64,000 nucleotides of DNA from Ochotona curzoniae (taxonomy: Eukaryota > Chordata > Mammalia > Lagomorpha > Ochotonidae). Made by a program: the position numbers and the translations under genes. This document shows positions 24,059-34,962 of the stretch, in pieces. Each line of letters begins with the position of its first letter. Position 1 is the first letter of the stretch. The stretch is taken from positions 13,948,001 through 14,012,000 of the forward strand of contig NW_024464918.1 in NCBI RefSeq assembly GCF_017591425.1. Reading direction: 5' to 3'. Below the pieces are notes generated by a model. That model did no database searches, was not told the origin of the DNA, and saw nothing but the letters and a program-made list of their open reading frames with translations.

Positions 24059-24140
24059 ACTATAACTATACTGAGAGTTTTGAAGATTTTTTGCAAGCAA
24101 GGGATTGATGCCATCAGGTATACATTCTAAAAGAAATGTA
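23490..24140 (-). mobile_element. L2 LINE, 3' end, split by a dinucleotide tract
   Basis: Reversed L2: 'ggactaagtgctgggaatat' and 'aatagtgaacagagcactat' (tail), 'caggtttcctaaaggagtga', 'aaaggcctggagcagaaaag', then after the (TG)n(AG)n block 'ttttgcaagcaagggattga'. The order matches the antisense L2 3' region over about 600 bp. Confidence 0.68.
23985..24054. repeat. (TG)n(AG)n compound microsatellite
   Basis: About 17 TG units (23985-24018) pass directly into about 18 AG units (24019-24054) with no interruption. The TG half is a classic Z-DNA-prone sequence; the AG half is a polypurine mirror repeat able to form triplex. Confidence 0.95.
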
Positions 24141-24677
24141 TTTTGGTTTGGTATGGGACCAAGATTGGAAAAAGACCGACAATATCCAGAGGGATCATTT
24201 TGAGACAATTGCAGTTACCCATTTGTACAAAGGATAACTTGAGCTGGGACTGTGGAGACAAGGGAATTAAGAGCAGTTCACACATCCTGCAGGATTTTGT
24301 TTCTGCTGTCCACCTGACAGTGGGATTCCCAACACACCGAATCACAAAGGAGAGGGAGGCTTTACCAAAAACAAATACAAATCAACATGTCTGGGAACTG
24401 TATGTGGCCTGGAGGACCAAGAGAAGATTTTTTTACATTAGCCAGCTGCACATTGGAATAACACACAGACCTCTGTGAATCGTTTCATGGCTTATTAAGC
24501 CAATTCTGTTTGCAGTTAGTAAGCTTGGAAAATAAATGTCCATGTTTGTTTTCACTTTGTATTTCCTTAGTTTGTCAAGAGACTCATCACCCCAATCATA
24601 GGTCCTTGGAAAGCTCCTAAGTAGAATTGGGATCTCGCTTTTGAATGTCCCTAGATCAGCCTAAGATAGCCATTCTA
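24141..24677. other. Unannotated sequence
   Basis: A 111-codon plus-strand frame (24143-24478) shows no domain or repeat identity. The left part may still be L2. No exon is supported. Confidence 0.4.
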
Positions 24678-25142
24678 GTAGTCTTCCCTTATTCATGGAT
24701 TAAATGCTCCAAGACCAAAGAGGATGCATGAAACCACTGACACCACCAAATACTGTATACATCATGTGCCATCCTATAAGTACATACCTCTGATAAAGCT
24801 TTGTAAGTCAGGCACAATAATAAATAGTAATAAAAAAGAATGTTAACAAAACATTGTGATAAAAATTTATTTGAACTCTTTCCATTCTGATATCATACCA
24901 GTCAATTTGATAACCAGGACAGCTATTCTGTTACTAGCAGATAGGTAACATACACACCGTGGATATGCCATACCAAGGGTAAATCACAGACTCTCACGTG
25001 GAATGGAGCAGGGCAATATGTTATCTCATCATGCCACTGCTTCGGAACATAGAAACACACAATCTGTTTATTATTGAATCAATATTTAATATTTTTGAAT
25101 TGAAACTGATCGTGGGTAACTGAAACCACAGGAAGAGAGATG
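24678..25142 (+). mobile_element. MER44/Tigger7-like DNA transposon
   Basis: It starts 'gtagtcttcccttattcatg', continues 'atgctccaagaccaaagagg' and 'tgcatgaaaccactgacacc', then 'gtacatacctctgataaagc' and 'caggcacaataataaatagt', and ends 'gggtaactgaaaccacagga'. These are the landmarks of a non-autonomous Tigger-class (TcMar) element with complementary ends. Near full length, old, no transposase frame. Confidence 0.72.
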
Positions 25143-25461
25143 GAGGCTGACTGGGAATTTCCATCACCCCTCACAAGAACAAGGCAGAACTCTTGGGATT
25201 CTTTCTGTTAATCAGATATGGTACGTCAGCTGCCTGGCATGGCTGGCACATGATCAGCCTTCTATAGGATCCTATTCTAGAATGCCATCTCCTTGGGGCA
25301 TCTGCCCCTTTGGACTGGGGAAAGAGAGTTTCAAATGACCTATGTGTAAAAAAATCTTGCACATTTCTGAAATATTATATTTTGTCATTATTACCCTACA
25401 ATCTTACTTGGAGGATATGTTTGTGTGTATTTGCAGGATTCATCTGAATTCCAAGTGAGCC
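25143..25461. other. Unannotated sequence
   Basis: No repeat or exon recognised. A 63-codon minus-strand frame (25171-25362) has no domain. Confidence 0.4.
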
Positions 25462-25598
25462 TCACTTCAGAAAGTGCAAAAAGCCTTGAGAGTACATTAG
25501 AATCACTTGGAGAACTTGTTAAAATACAGTAGGCTAGGTTTCACTTTCACAGCATATTAAGTCAGGTCCAGGATTCGGTCTGAGAATTTTGCATTTAA
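25462..25598 (+). mobile_element. MER5A-like hAT DNA transposon relic
   Basis: 'gagagtacattagaatcact', 'tggagaacttgttaaaatac', 'gtccaggattcggtctgaga' and 'attttgcatttaattttttt' match MER5A in order. A CSINE then interrupts it; 25759-25800 may be its continuation. Confidence 0.7.
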
Positions 25599-25758
25599 TT
25601 TTTTTCAAGTTTATTTATTTGCTTCTTTATTGAAAGAGGAAGGGGGCAAGAAAGAGGTAGGTAGGGGTGGGAAGGAGAGAGAGAAAGAAATTCACACTGG
25701 AGCCCAAGTGGGATGCTGATGTCACAACTGGTGGCTTTAGTTGCTATGCCACTTCAGT
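25599..25758 (-). mobile_element. CSINE with internal deletion
   Basis: Reversed CSINE tail ('caagtttatttatttgcttc', then a GA-rich block) joins directly to the reversed 5' part ('tgggatgctgatgtcacaac', 'ttgctatgccacttcag'). About half of the element is missing from the middle. It sits inside a MER5A-like element. Confidence 0.68.
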
Positions 25759-25984
25759 TTCTCAAATACTGCTATCAGAAGACTCACTAACTCAGGAGGC
25801 AGCCATTCTTCGAGTTGGTACTGAGTATAAACCCTTTTTGGATTGAGGAGAAATCTCCCTCCCTGGAGCTTCCACAAAACGCCCTGCTTTGACCAAGTTC
25901 AGTAATGGAACATGCTTAACTGTTCTTCCCTGACAGCTCTGTCAGACAAGAGCAGTGGGTATGACAGAAGCCTTGGATGCTCAG

Positions 25985-26158
25985 TTTTGAATTTGAGTTG
26001 TGCAATATGTGAATCTGAATAAGTTACATAACCTCCTGGCAGCTACTTTTCTTTATCTGTAAAACTGTGACAATATGCCTCAAGAATTGCTGTATCAAAA
26101 GTTATTACATGCAATGACTTAGGAATAGGATCTAGTATATAATTAATGATACAAAGAT
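25985..26158 (+). mobile_element. MIR SINE
   Basis: Plus-oriented MIR: 'tgaatctgaataagttacat', 'aacctcctggcagctacttt', 'tctttatctgtaaaactgtg', 'gttattacatgcaatgactt', then 'ggatctagtatataattaat'. Good order and spacing. Confidence 0.68.
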
Positions 26159-26300
26159 ATATCAAAAAGTATATGACAATATACAATTCAAAGTAAACTC
26201 AATTCAGTGCAAAAACTTGATATATATGCACAGCTTTTCATAATATACATTTTCCAGTAACTCATTATACATACAGTATTAACATACTTATACATGCATG

Positions 26301-26365
26301 TTAATATATACATATGTATATACATATACATGTGCATATGTATGCTGTGTGTGTGTGTATACATA
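26301..26365. repeat. TATA/CATA/TG-rich simple repeat
   Basis: Alternating purine-pyrimidine tract ending in (TG)n and 'tatacat'. It abuts the A-tail end of the reversed SINE to its right. It is roughly the inverse complement of the tract at 26626-26687. Confidence 0.85.
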
Positions 26366-26570
26366 AAAATTTTGGAAGGCCGAAAGAGACAGAGACAGAA
26401 ATCTCCCATCCACTGGTTTACACCACAAATGTCCGTAACAGCTGAGGCCAGACCAGACCTGTTCTAAGACCCTGACACTCAATCTGGTGTTCTGTTGTGG
26501 GAGGCAGGTACCCAACGTCTAAAGTCTTCATTACTGCCTCCAGGGTCTGCACTAGTGTGAAGCTGAAGCT
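26366..26570 (-). mobile_element. Old CSINE, left arm of a head-to-head pair
   Basis: Reversed old CSINE: 'ggaaggccgaaagagacaga', 'ctcccatccactggtttaca', 'gggaggcaggtacccaacgt', 'cattactgcctccagggtct' and 'gcactagtgtgaagctgaag'. The 5' head is missing; at that point the sequence turns into the opposite strand's SINE tail. Confidence 0.7.
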
Positions 26571-26625
26571 GGTGTGAACCAATGGATGGGAGCTCTCTTT
26601 GTCTTTTTTTCTTTCAAATAAAAAG
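26570..26625 (+). mobile_element. CSINE 3' end, right arm of a head-to-head pair
   Basis: 'tgaaccaatggatgggagct' followed by 'ctttgtc' and 'tttcaaataaaaag' is the last ~55 bp of a plus-oriented CSINE. Positions 26570-26592 are the reverse complement of 26403-26425 with two mismatches. Confidence 0.72.
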
Positions 26626-26687
26626 ATATATATGTAGATATATATACACATACATATATACATACATATACACACACATATATATAA
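26626..26687. repeat. TATA/CACA-rich simple repeat
   Basis: Alternating TA/CA tract directly after the SINE A-rich tail; probably grown from that tail. Confidence 0.88.
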
Positions 26688-26784
26688 AGGGCCTATTAGA
26701 GGTAGATGTTATTGTAGACTTTTTGAACACATCATTTCTCATTCTTACAACAGTTGAAGGTGAAGAGCTAAGTTGCTTATACAG

Positions 26785-26946
26785 GAGCATATAACCAAGG
26801 GATGGAAGACACCTCCCTCTGCCCCCGCCCCCCGAGTTGCTGGCACACACACGAACATTTCACCAAGGGACAGAAGAGAGACAGAGAGGCACACATACAG
26901 AAACATATCACCTAGCAATAGAAGACACACACACACGGTTGCTGGC
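26785..26946. repeat. Degenerate tandem repeat, about three units
   Basis: Three related ~27-nt blocks start at 26785, 26853 and 26900 (sharing the pattern 'aaca(t)atcaccaagggacagaagac'). Two are followed by 'gttgctggc' (26836-26844 and 26938-26946), with CA-rich spacers between. On the minus strand the overlapping frame shows the repeat as 'LLLGDMF' and 'LSLGEMF'. It is not a known family to me. Confidence 0.55.
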
Positions 26947-27077
26947 ATCAGGATGGGGAAAGGGCTGGATAAAAGACAGTAGCTCTGGCAGAGTGCTCGA
27001 GAATGGTGGGTCTTTCAAGGGTTGGGGTGGGTGTACACACAAGCTCATTCCATGCCAGTCACAGAAAACACTGTTAC

Positions 27078-27380
27078 TTTAAAACATCTATTTATATTAT
27101 TTGAAAAGCAGAGAGAAGACAGCCGGAGTGAGAGCATGCACTTTCCTCCATTCACTGGTTCATTCCTCAAATGGTAGCAGCAACCAGGGCTGGGCCAGGC
27201 TAAGCCCTGGAGCCTAGCAACTCACCCAGGGTCTTCCACCTGGATGGTAGGGATGCAACCACATGAACCATCACCTGTTCCTTTCTGCAGTGAACAATGG
27301 ATTAAAAAGCTCAAATTAGAAGCAGTGCTGGGATCCGATGATGATTGTGGGTGTCCCAAGTGGCTCATGAGGAATTTTTC
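27078..27380 (-). mobile_element. Old CSINE
   Basis: Reversed: 'aacatctatttatattattt', 'gttcattcctcaaatggtag', 'cagggctgggccaggctaag', 'acccagggtcttccacctgg', then a decayed 5' half ending near 'gtgtcccaagtggctcatga'. Confidence 0.72.
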
Positions 27381-27439
27381 AAGAAGTCAGCCCTCTCAGA
27401 ATTAAAGGAGCTCAACTGTTAGTAGACCCGAATCAGTAT

Positions 27440-27652
27440 TCACAGAAGGAGTACACTTTTACACAGCACTGCAAGCATGTTAAATCATTCAGTTATCACA
27501 GTCTCCCAGGAGGCTGGTACTGTTTCCACCCTTATTTTGTAAGTGAGAAGGCAGGTCAGAACAGTGGTGGATTTTCCCAGGTTCCTCGGACTGGACAAGG
27601 AAAAGCAGGTCCCAATCTAGATCTTTCTGACTTTGAAATCCTGCTTTTAATT
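27440..27652 (-). mobile_element. MIR SINE
   Basis: Reversed MIR: 'acagcactgcaagcatgtta', 'cattcagttatcacagtctc', 'ggtactgtttccacccttat', 'ttgtaagtgagaaggcaggt' and 'tcccaatctagatctttctg'. Near full length. Confidence 0.72.
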
Positions 27653-27722
27653 TTGTCTTTCTTTTGCACTGTAAGCTAAAAATGATAATATAAGCTAAGT
27701 AAAGTCTGAACATTAAAAAAAT

Positions 27723-28068
27723 TTTACAGGAAGGGCCCAGCTTGGTAGCCTAGTGGCTAAACCTCACCTTGCATGAGCCGGTATCCCACATGGGCACTGG
27801 TTCTAATCCTGAAGGTCCTGCTTCCTATTCAGCTACCTGCTTGTGCTCTGGGAAAGCAGTCAAGGATGGCCTTGGGACCCTGTAGCTGCATGACAGACCC
27901 CCTCTGGGCTCCTGGCTTCAGATCAGCGCAGCTCTGGCCAATGCGGCTGTTGGGCACAATGGATGCTCAATCAATGGACAGAAGATCTTTCTCTCAGTCT
28001 CTCCTTCTCTCTGTATATCTGGCTTCCCAATAAAAAATAAAGTAAATCTTTAAGGATATTTACAGGAA
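27723..28068 (+). mobile_element. Full-length CSINE with target-site duplication
   Basis: Element 27733-28058: head 'gggcccagcttggtagccta', 'gcactggttctaatcctgaa', 'ctctgggaaagcagtcaagg', tail 'ctctgtatatctggcttccc' with an A-rich end. Flanked by 'tttacaggaa' at 27723-27732 and 28059-28068. Relatively young. The frame at 27773-28033 is SINE-internal. Confidence 0.92.
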
Positions 28069-28197
28069 AAAATAGATAAGTGATGTGGGAAAAATATAAG
28101 GTCATTCAAATGTCCCATTCCAGGATAACTTTCATTAACACTTCGAACTTTTTCTCCAGAAATTTTTTTTCAAAATGCATACCGACATATTACTATT

Positions 28198-28492
28198 TAA
28201 ATTTTTTTTACTTGAGGGTCAGAGAGGCAGAGCCAGAGGAAGAAAATTAATTCCTATCTCCTGGTTCACTCCCTAGTTTTCCTACAATAGCTAGGAAGGA
28301 GGTGAGGTCACAGCTGGGAGGTGGGAACTCAGTATAAGTGCCCAGATGTGTCAGGGATTGAAGCACTTGAGCCCCTGTCCCTCAGGACCTGGGAAGCTGG
28401 AGTGAAGGGCCAGGGCCAGAACCCAGGTATTTCCTAATGTGGGACATGGGCATTTTAACAGGCATCTTAACCTACTAAGTCAAAGCATTACC
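28198..28492 (-). mobile_element. Old CSINE
   Basis: Reversed older type: T-run, 'gagggtcagagaggcagagc', 'ctcctggttcactccctagt', 'gggattgaagcacttgagcc', 'gccagaacccaggtatttcc' and a worn head 'aacctactaagtcaaagcat'. Confidence 0.75.
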
Positions 28493-30867
28493 CCATGTAT
28501 ACTTTTTTTCATTAAAGAGTCAAACATAATACATACTGACTTTTTCCTCTATTTCTCCCACTTTGTGTCATACATGTGTTTTCATGTAAGTATTTGCATT
28601 GCTTCATACATAACAATTCTTGATAGACTGGCTCATCCTACTATTATAATCTCTTAAAGCTAGGCAAGCAGTTCCATCTCTAAGGTCATTCATGGAGTGA
28701 TGGTCCAAATAAAATGAACAAATAAAAAAACACAACAAAAAGTAAAAACTGCCCTTTCCAACATTCCTGGTTAGAAACAAATCTTCCTCTATTACCACCC
28801 CCTACTGCTCCAAATGGCACCCCTGAACACAAGATAGTCTATAAAATAAGGTAGTTCCAAGCTGGAGTGGGCTATGTATTCATAGGGGCATCTTAAACTC
28901 AATCTAAGTCTGGAAATCACAAAGGGTTTCCATTGCCTTCTCTGGACAGGGTTTGTTTGGGGCAGGACAAAGGAAGGGCTCTTGTTACTTGCAGTCTGAC
29001 CATTCTGATAAGGGTGAGGTCTGCAGTCTTAACTAATCCCCCTAAGCCTTTGTGGTGGCAAGGAGAAGATCCCTCTGACTGCCTCAAACTTTCTGCAGAA
29101 GAGAAAATGCACCCCACCATTGATGGAAGACCTTTCCCAAGCTCTCCCATTACCAGGCATTGTCCCTGCTACAACTAGATAACTCTGTATGCGTGTACCC
29201 CTATGCCCTCTTGCTGCCCTAGGATAGCATTTGTCATTAGAATATAAAATACCTACTCTGGGGTTTTGTCATCCTCTACCAGATCAAATGGAGTTTTCCT
29301 TTAAGAGAGAAAGAAAAGAAAGTAACAAACAGAAAAAGAGATAAGAAGAGGAGATGAAAGGATATAGCATACACTGGGGATGTTACAAAAGAATTAGCCA
29401 GGAATCCTTGGCTAGTGGAGTGCCACAGCTTCCATTTCTAAGCATGGTATTCATTTATCTCCATCCTTCTTTGCATGCGTGAGAAAGAATTTCTAAGCAA
29501 ATCACCCTCTACTCTTTGAATCCATGCCAACTATCAAAGGTATACAACAAGACCGCTGAAAGCAAGATGAGGATTGATGGAATCTTAACAGTGCTGGGAA
29601 CTCATGAACGTTGTTCTCTTCCCTTGGAGCCCTTTAATAGTACAGCTGGTAACATCAAAATGATTCTGATTCCTTTTTCTACAACTGCTATTTTGGTTCC
29701 TATGCCATCTTCAAACTATATTTCCTATGATAATTATATATTTTCCTTATTTCCAATGTCAGCTTATTTTCAAAGAAAAAAACATACAACAGAGCTAAAG
29801 CAGCCAAAATAGAACAGTTTGTTATATTAAGCAAATACTTATTTGCATAATTGCGACTCTCATTTCTATATTAGCACAGCATAAAAACTAACAGTGTTCA
29901 ATTTGGAAGGGCAGAAACTGGTGGGTAACACCTTATGTCTCACTGAGGAACAATTAAGAGGGAAAATGGTAGCGCATCTCCCCCCTAAGCCAGTGTCGAA
30001 TTACACTTGAGGCATTTTCTTTACTACTTCATTGTTACTGGTCTTAATGGTAAACTGAACATTTTAACATATTTTATATATTACATCTCACCCTGAAATT
30101 ATATTCAAGGTTAAAAAAACGTAGAAAGTTGAAAGTGAATTACAAGTTTGAACATGAGAACTCTGTTTTACTAGAAAATGGGCCGTCACAGAGAGCCTAA
30201 CTTCTTGTGAAAGACTTGAGTGATCCTACGCAATAATTCCTTCAGTCCAGCAGGTAAATTGATAAATCCAGACAACTCTGCTTTTCTTTAGGGAAGATCT
30301 TTTTATAGTTACTTATCAGCCTTGATATCATCCAGAATTTTGAAGGAGGTAGTCCTAGGCTTTTTGAAATAGTATGAGGCCTACAGTTATATATATTAAT
30401 ATACATGAAGTTGGATACTGTTTATGTAATCATTCACTCCATAATGACATCCAGACCAACAAGTGAGTCGCATTCAGGACACTGGTTTTATAACACTGAA
30501 TCACTAAGAGGTTGTAACCATCTTAGTTTTGTTGGTATAACTCTGTGATGTTCAGACCACACAAAAAATGCCTATCAGTGCATTCTCAGAATACATCCCT
30601 GTCATTACGAAGTGCATGACTGTAGTTACTATTGAGAAAAAAAATATGTTGGCTCAATGTCCTGCCAAAAGCATTTCATGCCAGTGGGTACATGAAAAAA
30701 CATATTGCCTAAACTGAGGGCCAGTGTCTTTTCAATCAGACAATCTCCAGCCTCTTCTGATCTAAACCACTGGTCATCCAAGAGATACTATCTAACATCT
30801 GGACTGACTTGGACAATCAAGCCTGTAAGTATGTAACTTGAAGCACCAGAGGCTGTTCTGTCAGATC
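28493..30867. other. Unannotated sequence, no gene seen
   Basis: Mostly unique-looking AT-rich DNA. 29300-29360 is purine-rich. Frames at 28917-29178 (both strands) and 29516-29812 (98 codons, plus) lack domains. No SINE or LINE is recognised in about 2.4 kb. Confidence 0.45.
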
Positions 30868-31062
30868 TGAAGGAAAATCTGCACTCTGCCTGAAACCTGT
30901 GTGACTTTGGGTAAGTAATCTAGCTTCTGGGGGCATTGCTTTCCTCACAAGTAAAAGAGAGTTTAGAAAAACATCCACCATCCAGATTTACTATAATTCT
31001 TAGAGAGATAAGTGCATGCAGCATTAACAAGATGCCTGGCATACAGGATCAGTCAACCGAAG
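30868..31062 (+). mobile_element. MIR SINE
   Basis: Plus-oriented MIR: 'aaaatctgcactctgcctga', 'aacctgtgtgactttgggta', 'agtaatctagcttctggggg', 'gcattgctttcctcacaagt', 'gagagataagtgcatgcagc', 'gatgcctggcatacag'. One of the clearest MIR copies in the window. Confidence 0.78.
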
Positions 31063-34022
31063 GCACGATTCATGTGTGTGGAAGTTTGCAAACAGACAGA
31101 CTGCTCTGCTGTGTTTGGGAAGGTACATTATCAATGAGAGAACTGAGGGGCCGAGTTAAGGAAGGGAGAGACTGGATGAGGGGAATGGTAATAAGTGATG
31201 TATGCAGAAATCCGTTTTAACTGCAACTTGAAGCTAGAATATTGAAGTGGCATCATGATCTTTTGTCATCAAAATCTCCATTAGTCAAAAGTGGGACTTG
31301 AAAGTCACATAGTTTCTTTCAAATTTTCCACTGGCACACCATAGAGATCTTTTTCTCTTCCTCTAGAATGTTCTGCTAAGGTTACAGAGTTTATAGTTCC
31401 CATAATGCCCATGTACAGTATCTATTTCATTTAATTTGCTATTAACACTTCCAGTTTCACTTACTGCAACACAGCTGGATAAAAAGAATTGAAATAAACC
31501 ATCTATGTTAGAATTGGAATGCAGTTATTATTAGCAGTTTTATTTGCAAACTCACCCTTCTCTCAATGATCCTGTGTCATGCCATAAATTCCATTCAATA
31601 CACAATTATTAAACATAGCTTTCTGCCAAAGAAAATCATTATGTTTTTCCCAGAAAGCCAATTTTTTTTACACTGGTTTTGCTGTATCTCAGTGCCCTCC
31701 AAAGGTATAAGAGACTTTTGTGAAGGCAAATCAAACAAACATGCTAAAGGAAAATCCCTATATCTTTAAGTAAGATTGTAAACATTACAATTTTCTTAAC
31801 TAGGATTAGTAGTAGGACAGTTTTCAGATTTCTCTGGTACATTTCTTCTTTTGTTTTGTGCTTTTGGAGATCAGTATGTATAACAGTAACTCACATGAGC
31901 TTACGCTAACAAAAGAAAGTGAGCTATCTTAAGGCTTGTTGGGGAGTAGCAACTGAAACCTGTTTTTCAGGGAGGTATCCATGCTTACCCTACTTTTTTT
32001 CTGAGAACATGCCATCCTATTCCTCCCCCCGCTGACCTATAGCTGGTCAAAGATCATACTTTCCCGGGATGACTGATTTTGTCTGCCAGTCCCCTCTCTA
32101 CTCCCATCTCAATGTGGCCTTTTAGCTCAGTGACCCAACATATTCTGATTCCGGTTTTGGTTCTCATAGTTCATATTTTCAAGAGAAAGACAGAATTAGA
32201 TTTAGTCATTGCTTAATCGTTGGTCTGATTCCCCAGGGTCACAAGTTTTCTCTGTTCTAACCAGTTGTAATGGGGCAGGGATAATATGACTCAAAACTGG
32301 TGGCCTAGAACCACCTCTCACAAATTGTCATAATGAAGGCACTGAGCTAAGTTTTTCACTTCCTTTCTCAACAGAAAAAAATACCTAAACTTGTGATGCA
32401 ACTGTAACTCTTCAAACTCAGAGGCCACTCAACCTTTTCAAAATTAAAACCAAAATAACCTGGTGTTTCTTCAGAAGCTTTGTGTTTCAAGTGCATTTAA
32501 ATTTCTTTTAAATTTCCATTTTGACAAAGCACTTTAAACAAGTATCTCCCATAGGTTTCTTTAGACTGCCCATTTACGTCAGAGTATACACTGAAATTAT
32601 ACCATCAGTCATAAAAATATTTTCTTCCACATGACTTGGATTTCTTGTGTGAATCTCATTTTATTTCATACATGCTAAAGCTTTGGACAAGCTAATGAAT
32701 ACAGAGCTTATAAAACTGTCGAACTATTCATGACAAATGAGTTTCCACACATCATATCCCACTGTTTAGTACTAACTCCAAAAATTGTCCCAGAAATAAT
32801 ATTTTTAGGACTCGCCTTCTGAGTTGGGAAAAAACATCATGTATATCTTTCAAATGTATAACTAACTGCATAGGGATAGGCCAAGCTTGCTGTTTGCTAG
32901 GACAAAGACTTTTGCTTCCATAACTTTCTCCCTCAATATGCAAGGGGAAGAAGCTGGGGGTGAGGGTGCATGGCAGGATGAGGTGGAGCACACGATCCAG
33001 TTTGAAATGTATGAGACTTGGATACTCCCAAAATTCCAACAAGATTACACACACAAAGAAATGTCATCTGGTAAATATTACATTCTGTTTTTGTCTTTGC
33101 TTCAGTTTTTACACAAGTTGACAGTTTGTGGTATTGTGCCACATTTCAGAGCTAAGGTTTACAAACATCTGGCTTATGGGCAGCATTCCATTCCCCCACG
33201 GCCCCCAGTATCTTTGCAATAAAGTGTTTGCAACATACCAACCGAGGTGGAAAACAACAGTTTTCTTAGAGAACAATGGGGGTAAAGCAAGGCTTTGCTG
33301 TTATCCATATGAACTTTGGAGTTTCAAAGACCCTTGCTGCCCCTGCCCCCAAGTGTCCAGTTAGTTGGATCACTTGGAGACATGAAATTTACGCCATAAG
33401 GCATTGTCACAGTGAAGTAATGCAAACTCTTCAGTCATTTCAATGGAATACTTTAAATCCCCATTAGCCTCTGCAGCCTGGCTAAGAAAACCCTTTCCTA
33501 GTGTAATTTTCGTGAAAGAAAAATAATAGATTTGTTAAAGCAAGTAGAATAATGCTTGGCATTTAGTAAAAACTACTTAATTTTTTTACTTTAATCATCA
33601 TTATCATTATTTACATGCTACCTATCAATATATCTACAGGAAAAGTTATTTTTTCCAATGGTCAGATGTTGATGCTTAATTGCTATACCATTTATCTCGT
33701 TGTTATCTTCTCTTTCCTTATTGTTTACAAGCTGTGATAGGGTATTAGTATATTATCTAGGGCTAAAAGTGCTAATGTTATTGTAACTTCTTTTTAATGA
33801 AAACGCCTACACTGGAGACTGTTTATTTGGATTGTTTCCTAACAACTCTTGTTCCTAGGCAACAAATGCTTATCTTCTGTGCCAAATAAGACACCCCTCA
33901 AAAGAGTATCATCTTTCCCCATGGAGAATGTCTCACCCAGCCTCCAGAACTCAAAGTATTGATCTAGGAGTGGGCTGTGAAGAGGTCCATAGATGGAGTA
34001 AACATTAAGTCCCTGCACTGGG

Positions 34023-34026
<4 letters not shown>
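31063..34026. other. Unannotated sequence, few repeats
   Basis: No exon is supported. 33540-33580 ('aataatgcttggcatttagt') looks like the tail of a plus-oriented MIR or L2. 32400-32600 is repeat-free and AT-rich and might be conserved. Frames at 32752-33364 on both strands (up to 111 codons) show no domain. Confidence 0.45.
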
Positions 34027-34063
<37 letters not shown>

Positions 34064-34101
34064 AAGAGAGAGAGAACGAATGAATGAATGAATGAGCAAA
34101 T
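34027..34101. repeat. (TG)n(AG)n(AATG)n compound microsatellite
   Basis: About 14 TG units pass into AG-rich sequence (with one AAAG interruption) and then four GAAT units. Same TG-to-AG order as the tract at 23985-24054. Confidence 0.93.
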
Positions 34102-34774
34102 ATTTGCCTAGGGCAAAGCTCAGCATCTTTCTTCGGATTTTTAAAGCTACTCACACACCTAAAAGGCTAATGCCTGTTTGTGTCTGAGGACTGAAGACAG
34201 CCAGAGTATCACTTCCCTGTAGACTTCAGATTGCTGTAAGGGTATATATCAGAAAACATAAACAACTGTTTCTTATTGGATGCTGAAATCAAATAGGAAA
34301 TTAAACCTATTAAATCTAAGGGAACAGCTAGGGAAATAGATTCTCAGCTCTCATAGCTGGTGACTGCTTCAAGTTTATACGAGTTCTTTGCACAGCTGAT
34401 GTGTCCTCAAAAGAAGTAAGGGATCATGGGGTTTCCAGATATCTCCTATGCAAATAGCTCTTCAGTTTCTATTTTGAGTTACACAATACTAGTGGTCATG
34501 GAGAGAGAGGTTACAAGGGACCTCTTGATAGCCAGCACTGGAAGACTTCTTTCTATTTATTTCTCTTTCAGGTGAATTTAGCAAATACTTTAATCATTTT
34601 TATAAAGATCTATATAATAGTCTTTGCAGTAAGACAGAAAGGAGATTACCAGAGGAAACTCTGTATGTTACATTACAACCCAAAGCCTCACAGCCCCAGC
34701 GTAATAATCAGGATTACAGTGCTTTCTTCATAGGACCATAGTAAAGGTTAAAAAGGAAAACATATAAAATAAGG
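34102..34774. other. Unannotated sequence
   Basis: No repeat, exon or low-complexity tract of note. Confidence 0.45.
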
Positions 34775-34812
34775 GTATGATATTGTGTCTGGAACATGAT
34801 GGGTAATAAAAA
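34775..34812 (+). mobile_element. MIR or L2 tail fragment
   Basis: 'tgtgtctggaacatgatggg' followed by 'taataaaaa' fits the shared MIR/L2 ending ('gcctggcacatagtagg..aataaa'). Very short. Confidence 0.4.
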
Positions 34813-34829
34813 TTTTACCTAACTGGTCC

Positions 34830-34962
34830 TCTGAATCCTTGTAACAGTGTTCTGTGGTATGTAATAGCTTTCAATTTTGAAGACGGAGGGACTGATGTTA
34901 GGAGAGGGAAAGAACATGACTGTAGCCAGTCGGCCAACAGATGACAGAAGTGGACTCTTCAA
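34830..34962 (-). mobile_element. MIR SINE
   Basis: Reversed MIR: 'ctctgaatccttgtaacagt', 'tcaattttgaagacggaggg', 'gagagggaaagaacatgact' and 'cagatgacagaagtggactc' in order. Confidence 0.55.

Noticed and set aside
24143..24478. 111-codon plus-strand frame
   Set aside because: No domain; the left end may still be antisense L2.
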